From Acidobacteriota bacterium (GTDB taxonomy: Bacteria; Acidobacteriota; Terriglobia; Bryobacterales; Bryobacteraceae): a stretch of DNA of 6,079 bases. Where the stretch lies: contig JAPKYY010000476.1 in NCBI GenBank assembly GCA_026394095.1, positions 1 to 6,079 of the forward strand, given 5' to 3'. The translations under genes and the position numbers were made by a program. This document shows, one piece after another, positions 1 to 4,623 of this stretch (its first letter is position 1; every line of letters begins with the position of its first letter). The notes below the pieces were generated by a model. That model was not told the DNA's origin and made no database searches. It saw only the letters and a program-made list of their open reading frames with translations.

Positions 1-1254
1 GGTACCGGCTTCTGTAGTGAGCTTTCGTTTGTTCTTGCCGTCGAAGCCAATGACGTAGAGGTGACGCTCGAGAGGGCTTACTTCGGTGGAGGTGTAGTAG
101 ACGAGCTTCTTATCGAAGTTGACGGCGTCGACATCGCTGACTTCCAAATCGCCTTTGGTGATCTGGCCGAGGTCTTTGCCGTCGAAGCTGACAAGGTAAA
201 GATGGCGGGTGCCGGAGCGCTCGCTGGCCCAGACGATTTGCTTGCGGGCGGAGTCGATTTTGGTGAGGGAATGGACGTTGATCCAGTAGGGATCGGATTC
301 GCCGAAGACTTTGCGGATCTGGCGGGTTTCCCAGTTTGCGGCGAAGAATTCGACTTTGTCCTGGATGCGGGACATGCGCTGGACGCTGACTTCAGATGGG
401 TTCATCCAGGCGACACGGGCGAGGAGGTAATCGCGGGTTTCGCCGAGATCCATCCAGCGGGTCTTGGTGGTTTCAAGGTCGACGACTCCGAGACGAACGT
501 CGGCGTTGGGGGTGCCGGCTTGGGGGTAGCGTTCGGGCTCGGGGACGGCGGGGGTCTTGAGGAGGTCTACTTGCGGGTAGATCATTTCTTTGGAGACGTC
601 GAACTGGAGGTAGGCGATGCGGGCGCTATCGGGGCTCCACCAGTAGGCGGTGGAGAGATCGAGTTCTTCAGGGTAGACCCAATCGAGCTTCGCGTTGAGG
701 AGGGTCTCTGAGCCGTCGCGGGTGAGGCGGGTGACTTTGCCGGAGGCGATGTCCTGAACGTAGAGATCGTTGTGGATGCGGTAGGAGACCTTCTTGCCGT
801 CGGGGCTGAGCTTTGGGTCGGACTCGGTGACTTCGGTTTTGGTGAGCTGTTTCGCTTCGCCCTTTTCGACGGTGACCCAGAAGAGATCGCCACCTTCGGA
901 GAGGAGGAGGGCGGAGGAGTCTGGTGCCCACTGGATGCGTTGTTCGGAGACGCGGCGGTTTTGCCAGGCGAAGGCGGCGTCGGGGTTCGAGTCTTTGACG
1001 GCTAGAGCGGTGAGGTCAGAGATCTTGGGGAAGATCATTCTGGTGGACTTGGCGCGGCAATCGTAGAGGTGGAGGGCACCGCTCTTTGTATAGGCGAAGT
1101 GGTAGCCGTCGGGTGCCCAGAGAGTACCGAGAGGGGCATCACCCATGGAACGCTGTTTGAGGGTGTCGAGCGTGATGGGTTTCTTTTGCGCCAGGAGGGC
1201 GGAGGCCAGGGTGAGGCCAAGGAGGAAGCTGTGTCGCAGAGTCATCGATAACAT
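1..1254 (-). CDS. Dipeptidyl-peptidase IV-type S9B peptidase, N-terminal beta-propeller part (partial at left edge)
   Basis: This reading frame is open from 1254 to the left edge, giving 418 residues without a stop. The first 22 residues form a signal peptide (basic start, hydrophobic core, probable cleavage after LLA before QKK), so the protein is likely exported. The rest matches the DPP IV N-terminal propeller of peptidase family S9B: blade repeats with SPDG/SPDS turns (about residues 149-152 and 207-210), the motif DWVYPEEL at 191-198, whose two glutamates (196, 197) correspond to the pair that holds the free amino terminus of the substrate in DPP IV, then YPQAGTPNADVRL at 243-255 and a WASERSGTRHLYL blade at 342-354. 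The family removes N-terminal dipeptides, usually after Pro or Ala. The alpha/beta-hydrolase domain with the Ser-Asp-His triad would lie left of the window, so activity cannot be checked. ATG at 1254 is chosen; an in-frame ATG at 1245 (MTLRHSF) is equally possible and gives a more compact signal peptide. No clear Shine-Dalgarno precedes either. The gene diverges from the ribonuclease gene. Confidence 0.9.
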   Translation of the reverse strand, partial: MLSMTLRHSFLLGLTLASALLAQKKPITLDTLKQRSMGDAPLGTLWAPDGYHFAYTKSGALHLYDCRAKSTRMIFPKISDLTALAVKDSNPDAAFAWQNRRVSEQRIQWAPDSSALLLSEGGDLFWVTVEKGEAKQLTKTEVTESDPKLSPDGKKVSYRIHNDLYVQDIASGKVTRLTRDGSETLLNAKLDWVYPEELDLSTAYWWSPDSARIAYLQFDVSKEMIYPQVDLLKTPAVPEPERYPQAGTPNADVRLGVVDLETTKTRWMDLGETRDYLLARVAWMNPSEVSVQRMSRIQDKVEFFAANWETRQIRKVFGESDPYWINVHSLTKIDSARKQIVWASERSGTRHLYLVSFDGKDLGQITKGDLEVSDVDAVNFDKKLVYYTSTEVSPLERHLYVIGFDGKNKRKLTTEAGT

Positions 1255-1271
1255 ATAGTTTGGCATTGAAC
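1246..1271. promoter_or_regulatory. Very short divergent start region with candidate -10 boxes
   Basis: Only 17-26 bp separate the start codons of the two divergent genes. On the plus strand TATAGT (1254-1259) is one mismatch from the sigma-70 -10 consensus and would start transcription near 1266, leaving a leader of about six bases before ATG 1272; the -35 position 17 bp upstream (1231-1236) matches only three of six bases. On the minus strand TATGTT (1255-1250), with TTTCCA (1278-1273) 17 bp upstream, would start transcription at about the ATG at 1245. These are consensus matches by eye only. They fit short-leader or leaderless transcripts, in line with the absence of Shine-Dalgarno sequences in front of either gene. 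Both promoters could instead lie inside the opposing coding regions. Confidence 0.25.
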
Positions 1272-2681
1272 ATGGAAATCAATTTTTGGGGCGCCACACG
1301 CACGGTGACTGGATCGATGCACGAGGTGCGTCACGGGAATCGAAGGATTCTACTGGATTGTGGCCTCTTTCAGGGGAGACGGAGTGAGGCGCGGGATCGC
1401 AATTGCTGCTTTCCGTTTCCGGCCAGTACTGTGGATCAGGTGGTGTTGAGCCATGCGCATATCGATCATTCGGGGAATTTGCCGAATCTGGTGAAGCAGG
1501 GCTTTGACGGGCCGATTCATGCGACCGATGCGACGCAGGATTTGTGCCGGGCGATGTTGATGGATAGCGCATTTTTGCAAGAGAAGGATGCCGAGTATTT
1601 GATGCGGCGGCGCGACCGGCGTAAGCGGGTTGTTGATAATTACGACGAGCCGGTGGTGGAGCCGCTCTATACACAAGAGGATGCGCAGAAGACGTTCCCG
1701 CTCTTTGCTCCGCTCGCGATGAACGGCACGATTGATCTGGGTGAGGGGCTGACGGTTGAGACGGTTGAGGCTGGGCACATGCTGGGTAGCGTGTCGATGG
1801 TGTTGACCGATGGGAAGGTGCGTGTTGGATTCAGCGGAGATGTGGGGCGGAAGAATTTGCCGATCATTCGGGATCCGCAGCAGATGTTGCCTTGCGATTA
1901 CCTGATCATGGAATCGACTTATGGAGACAGGTTGCATCAGGATGAGGGGGCGGTGCTCGATAAGCTGGCCGATGTGGTGAACCGTACGGCTGCTCGCGGG
2001 GGCAAGATTATCGTGCCTTCGTTTGCAGTGGGGAGGACGCAGCAGTTGGTGCTGTTGCTGAATCAATTGGTGACGGCGAAGCGGATTCCCGGGATTCCGG
2101 TGTTTGTGGATTCGCCGCTGGCTGTGAATGTGACAGAGACGTTTCGTAAGTACAGCAATTTGTTTGATGAAGAGACGGCGGCGATGCTGGCGGAGGATGC
2201 CGATGGGGACGTGTTTGGGTTCTCGCGGTTGCGCTACATCCGTGACGTTGAAGATTCGAAGGCACTCAATGGGTTGCGTGGGCCGATGGTGATTATCTCG
2301 GCTAGTGGGATGTGTGAGGCTGGGCGCGTTGTTCATCATTTGAAGAACGCGGTTGGAGATCCCAGGAACACGATTCTGATTACCGGGTTTCAGGCTGAGA
2401 ATACGCTGGGTAGGAAGATTCTCGATAAGTGGCCGGAGGTGCCGATTTTTGGTGAATTGTTCCGGTTGCGGGCTGAGGTGTCGAAGATCAATGAGCTTTC
2501 AGGACATGCGGATCAACGGGAGTTGTTGAACTGGCTGAAGCCGATTGCGGGTGGACTCAAGAAGATCTTTCTTGTGCATGGGGAAGTGCGGCAACAAGAG
2601 GCTTTCAAGACTGTTGTTGAGGCAACTTATGATGTTGAGGTTGTGATCCCTTCGCGTGGGGACAAGTTTGAGGTGAGTTAG
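1272..2681 (+). CDS. Beta-CASP family MBL-fold ribonuclease (CPSF-73/TTHA0252-like)
   Basis: A complete 469-residue protein carrying all signatures of the metallo-beta-lactamase/beta-CASP nucleases (COG1236 type), which use two zinc ions to cut RNA. From ATG 1272: an N-terminal MBL strand start (INFWGATRTVTGS), the HAHIDH zinc motif at 61-66, His169 in AGHMLGS, Asp190 in SGDVGR, the beta-CASP motif A glutamate at 214 (MESTYGD), the PSFAVGRTQQL segment at 249-259, the SASGMCEAGR segment at 343-352, motif B His412 in LSGHAD, and motif C His436 in LVHGE. No catalytic residue is missing. A basic stretch MRRRDRRKR at 111-119 lies in the insert before the next helix and may touch RNA. There is no signal peptide, so it acts in the cytoplasm, probably in RNA decay or processing; the exact substrate cannot be told. 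A TTG at 1260 would add four residues; ATG 1272 is preferred because relatives begin at this strand. Its last four codons lie in the left copy of a 33-bp direct repeat. Confidence 0.95.
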   Translation: MEINFWGATRTVTGSMHEVRHGNRRILLDCGLFQGRRSEARDRNCCFPFPASTVDQVVLSHAHIDHSGNLPNLVKQGFDGPIHATDATQDLCRAMLMDSAFLQEKDAEYLMRRRDRRKRVVDNYDEPVVEPLYTQEDAQKTFPLFAPLAMNGTIDLGEGLTVETVEAGHMLGSVSMVLTDGKVRVGFSGDVGRKNLPIIRDPQQMLPCDYLIMESTYGDRLHQDEGAVLDKLADVVNRTAARGGKIIVPSFAVGRTQQLVLLLNQLVTAKRIPGIPVFVDSPLAVNVTETFRKYSNLFDEETAAMLAEDADGDVFGFSRLRYIRDVEDSKALNGLRGPMVIISASGMCEAGRVVHHLKNAVGDPRNTILITGFQAENTLGRKILDKWPEVPIFGELFRLRAEVSKINELSGHADQRELLNWLKPIAGGLKKIFLVHGEVRQQEAFKTVVEATYDVEVVIPSRGDKFEVS

Positions 2682-2700
2682 GGGATCTCGATCATCTTGG
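2668..2700. repeat. 33-bp perfect direct repeat, left copy
   Basis: This stretch is identical to 3002-3034. On the plus strand it contains the end of the ribonuclease gene (stop TAG at 2679-2681). On the minus strand it contains the codons for KMIEIP followed by TAA at 2680-2678, the same ending as the 101-aa protein encoded next to the right copy. The bases directly outside the copies differ, although AAGTT occurs just left of both with a two-base length difference, so weaker similarity extends further left. Confidence 0.93.
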
Positions 2701-2728
2701 TCTTGTAGCGCTATTTGGTATTTCGTAT

Positions 2729-2737
2729 AGGAGGTGA
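2729..2737 (+). promoter_or_regulatory. Strong Shine-Dalgarno sequence for the 79-aa gene
   Basis: AGGAGGTGA matches the anti-Shine-Dalgarno end of 16S rRNA over nine bases and ends 12 bases before ATG 2750. The spacing is somewhat longer than ideal. It stands out because the other complete genes in the window have no comparable site, and it is the main reason for treating the small reading frame as a gene. Confidence 0.6.
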
Positions 2738-2749
2738 AGGCTTAGAGTT

Positions 2750-2989
2750 ATGAATTTGCTTAAGGACATCAAACACGCTATTTGCGGCCTCAAGCCTCAG
2801 GCATTGACCGAGCGTTTCGCGAGGCTTGCCTGGCATCCTCCGGTAATCCTGCCATTGCCTGGCACGACAGTGTTTGAGCAGGGATTGGGGTTGTTCGGAA
2901 GCCCAGAAGACGCCAAATTGCTGGATGAAGTTGTGGGTCTTGCTTATGAGGAGCACCGTCGTCTCGACCGTTCTGCACCTATGCCTTGA
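2750..2989 (+). CDS. Small hypothetical protein, 79 aa, carried on the inserted segment
   Basis: I do not recognise this protein. It starts MNLLKDIKHAICGLKPQ, with a short amphipathic helix, followed by TERFARLAWHPPVILPLPG (about 20-38), a GLGLFGSPEDAKLLDEV stretch that looks like a loop and helix (46-62), and a charged end AYEEHRRLDRS (65-75). It has no signal peptide, no membrane segment and one cysteine (12), so it is probably a small cytosolic protein. Support for coding comes from the Shine-Dalgarno at 2729-2737, a natural amino-acid mix and ordinary codons. It lies 68 bp after the ribonuclease stop in the same direction and could be transcribed by read-through. It fills nearly all of the unique inserted DNA. 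An overlapping minus-strand frame (2956-2711) is less convincing: it has no good start signal and an odd composition. The protein could be a cargo gene or a remnant of a larger one. Confidence 0.6.
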   Translation: MNLLKDIKHAICGLKPQALTERFARLAWHPPVILPLPGTTVFEQGLGLFGSPEDAKLLDEVVGLAYEEHRRLDRSAPMP

Positions 2990-3001
2990 AATCTAAAGTT
3001 C

Positions 3002-3034
3002 TTGAGGTGAGTTAGGGGATCTCGATCATCTTGG
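3002..3034. repeat. 33-bp perfect direct repeat, right copy
   Basis: Identical to 2668-2700, with repeat starts 334 bp apart. Here the minus strand is the functional end of the 101-aa gene (KMIEIP and stop TAA at 3014-3012). The plus strand carries a second copy of the ribonuclease gene's last codons and TAG stop, cut off from any reading frame that could use them. Confidence 0.93.
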
Positions 3035-3317
3035 GCGTGATTTTTTCGCGCTGGTAGACGGGGCTGATGACTAGGTCCTTGAGGGGATCTTCTTTGATGG
3101 GGGCTGGAGTTTCTACGATCACTTCGTGGGTGCCGCCTCCGAAGTATCCACCGCCGCCACGGAGTCTTGTGGTGCGTTGGGCTCTTGGCAGGGTGCTTCT
3201 CGTGGGTTGATTGGGCCGGAGGCCGGGGCCGTAGGGGTTCGGTTGCGGCAGGGTCTGGTTCGAGCCTTGCGCGCAGAGCAGGAGAGACGTGCCGAGGATC
3301 AGGGCTGCTGTTCTCAT
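3012..3317 (-). CDS. Small secreted Pro/Gly-rich protein, 101 aa, unknown function
   Basis: The product starts MRTAALILGTSLLLCAQ, a short signal peptide with likely signal peptidase I cleavage near CA|Q (residues 16/17). The LLLC sequence only loosely resembles a lipobox, so a lipoprotein is possible but less likely. The mature part is disordered and rich in Pro, Arg and Thr (about 18-53), followed by a glycine run (54-62, GGGG and GGG around YF), then a more ordered tail THEVIVETPAPIKEDPLKD and the C-terminal end ITPKMIEIP. It is the last gene of the minus-strand operon, starting 9 bp after the stop of the 430-aa gene and lacking a clear Shine-Dalgarno, which fits translation coupled to the upstream gene. 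Its final codons and stop lie in the right copy of the 33-bp repeat. I do not recognise a family; an envelope or extracellular role is inferred from the signal peptide only. Confidence 0.7.
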   Translation of the reverse strand: MRTAALILGTSLLLCAQGSNQTLPQPNPYGPGLRPNQPTRSTLPRAQRTTRLRGGGGYFGGGTHEVIVETPAPIKEDPLKDLVISPVYQREKITPKMIEIP

Positions 3318-3326
3318 GGCTTTATT

Positions 3327-4619
3327 CTAGCGCTGGAGGAGAGCCGTGATTTGGGACCAATCGAGTTCGCGCCACATTTGGGCGTGGATAGGGCAACCCT
3401 GGGCTGGGACTGCGAAGCGTGTGACTGGAGACGAGACGATTTGCGATGCCTGGAGTTTTGCGCAGCGGCCGAAATCATGGACGCTGAGGAGTTGGGGAGC
3501 CGAGCGGGGGAGTTTGGGATCGAAGTAATCCCAATTGGTGGAGACGATGTCCTGACACTGGGTTGCCTCGCCTATGGTTGAGATCGTGCCCAGGGTGTTG
3601 TAGCGGCCTTCGCGCTCTTGAGGGGTCTTGAAGGGGATGAGGCAGGCGGGGAGTGCGGCTTGAGCCGGAGTCAGAGTGGAGAGACGGTTGATCGCTTCGT
3701 TGTAGGCGTTGATCGGGTTCCAATACCAGAGGCCTTTCGAGTCTGGCTGGGGACTCGCGCTCGCGGCGGCTTGAGTGCGGTTATAGGCGAGTTCGCGCTC
3801 CATGGATTTGAGACGGGTTTCGTAGCCAGAGGGGCGAGTGGTTTTCAGGTTGCCGTAGTTCTTCTCGAAGTTTTCGCGGAACTTCTTTTCGTATTCGGGA
3901 GACTGGATTTCGTCATTCGTTTTCTTGAGTGAGGCGAGACGCGTCTCTGCGGTGAGCTTCTCCTGTTCGTGCTTTGGGAGGACTGCTTTGAGGGCACGGC
4001 CCAAGGGTATGGGCTTCCAAAGGTCTCGGCCCGGGCGGGCGGCGATGAGCACCTGGCCTTCATAGAGATTGAGGCCGGAGAGGCTGCCGGTGATTTGCGG
4101 TTTGAGGTAGAAGGTGGTGCGGCCCTCTTCGGCGATTGTAGGCTGGCTTAGGGCTTCAGGATGGCGATTGAAATAGTAGTAGACCGATTCGGTTTCGCCC
4201 GCCTGGGACAGACGCCAGGAGCCCTGGATGAAGACGTCCTCGTGATAGAAGGGGAAGAGGCCGGATTGGTAGCGGAGAGGGGCGTTGACGGGGGCTTGCG
4301 TTGGATCCTGATAGCCGAGGGTGCGGGAGTCGTTGACCCAAAAGCCTTCTCCGTTGCTGCCAGTATTGGTGGCCTTTAGGAGGGCAGTGAGGCTGTTGAG
4401 GGTGTTGGTGGCTTGCGTACGTTCGGCGACCGTCATTGCAGGGATCGGGCGAGGGGCAGCAAAGTTGTTGTAGCTGATTTTCCAGAAGACTTTGCGTTTC
4501 CAGGCGTGGCGGATTTGAGGATTGGGAGAAGCCTTCAGGCCTTCGGTGTCTTCGGGTGGAAAGGCTGGGGGCTGGGCCTCGAGTGCGGCGGCTGCGATTA
4601 TCGCCAGTAGATAGCGCAT
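3327..4619 (-). CDS. Secreted protein of unknown function, 430 aa
   Basis: The protein begins MRYLLAIIAAAALEAQPP, a signal peptide with likely cleavage after residue 15, so it is exported. No domain is recognised. An N-terminal globular part (about 25-200) is rich in aromatic residues, with segments such as FWKISYNNF and SVYYYFNRHPEAL. A region from about 214 to 280 is highly charged and helical (EQEKLTAETRLASLKK, EYEKKFRENFEKNYG), probably a long helical hairpin or coiled coil. A short Ala/Ser/Pro linker (284-292) follows. The C-terminal part contains the only four cysteines of the mature protein (326, 355, 386, 409), which could form two disulfides outside the cytoplasm. ATG 4619 is chosen: it lies 4 bp after the stop of the upstream MBL gene and opens directly with the signal peptide. 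An in-frame TTG at 4634 would overlap that gene and add five residues. The second gene of the minus-strand operon. Confidence 0.85.
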   Translation of the reverse strand: MRYLLAIIAAAALEAQPPAFPPEDTEGLKASPNPQIRHAWKRKVFWKISYNNFAAPRPIPAMTVAERTQATNTLNSLTALLKATNTGSNGEGFWVNDSRTLGYQDPTQAPVNAPLRYQSGLFPFYHEDVFIQGSWRLSQAGETESVYYYFNRHPEALSQPTIAEEGRTTFYLKPQITGSLSGLNLYEGQVLIAARPGRDLWKPIPLGRALKAVLPKHEQEKLTAETRLASLKKTNDEIQSPEYEKKFRENFEKNYGNLKTTRPSGYETRLKSMERELAYNRTQAAASASPQPDSKGLWYWNPINAYNEAINRLSTLTPAQAALPACLIPFKTPQEREGRYNTLGTISTIGEATQCQDIVSTNWDYFDPKLPRSAPQLLSVHDFGRCAKLQASQIVSSPVTRFAVPAQGCPIHAQMWRELDWSQITALLQR

Positions 4620-4623
4620 GGTT

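Larger units (their letters stand above)
2668..3001 (+). other. 334-bp insertion/duplication unit between convergent genes (repeat copy plus 301 bp unique DNA)
   Basis: Removing one repeat copy and the unique 301 bp (2701-3001) restores a layout in which the ribonuclease gene and the 101-aa gene converge with stop codons overlapping in TTAG. This makes a later insertion or duplication the simplest explanation. By hand count, 151 of the 300 bases 2701-3000 are G or C, with 84 G and 67 C, while neighbouring genes are strongly G-biased on this strand (for example 29 G and 9 C at 1741-1800). The unit carries one small plus-strand gene. No transposase, integrase or terminal inverted repeat is seen, so it is not a standard insertion sequence. 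Possible origins are a small cassette moved in trans, an insertion with a long target duplication, or recombination with a related allele. Confidence 0.6.

Noticed and set aside
1..6. GGTACC at the very start of the window
   Set aside because: A restriction-site-like hexamer at the edge could hint at a clone boundary, but it lies in frame within the peptidase gene and one hexamer is no evidence.
61..711. 216-residue plus-strand reading frame
   Set aside because: It lies antisense to the S9B peptidase gene, whose translation matches DPP IV motifs. The Gly/Asp/Val-rich product is what a C-ending-codon gene gives when read backwards.
1350..2339. 329-residue minus-strand reading frame
   Set aside because: It is fully antisense to the beta-CASP ribonuclease gene. 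Its Arg/His/Gln-rich product has no domain, and the ribonuclease motifs are unambiguous.
2711..2956. 81-residue minus-strand frame inside the insert
   Set aside because: It overlaps the better supported plus-strand 79-aa gene and lacks a ribosome binding site. Its stop at 2711 falls near the insert edge by chance.
2682..3011. Rho-independent terminator between the convergent genes
   Set aside because: No GC-rich hairpin followed by a T run was found on either strand. The T run at 3041-3046 lies inside the 101-aa gene and has no stem before it.
2668..3034. CRISPR array or integron cassette
   Set aside because: There are only two repeat copies 334 bp apart with a gene between them. No attC-like foldable site and no spacer periodicity are visible.
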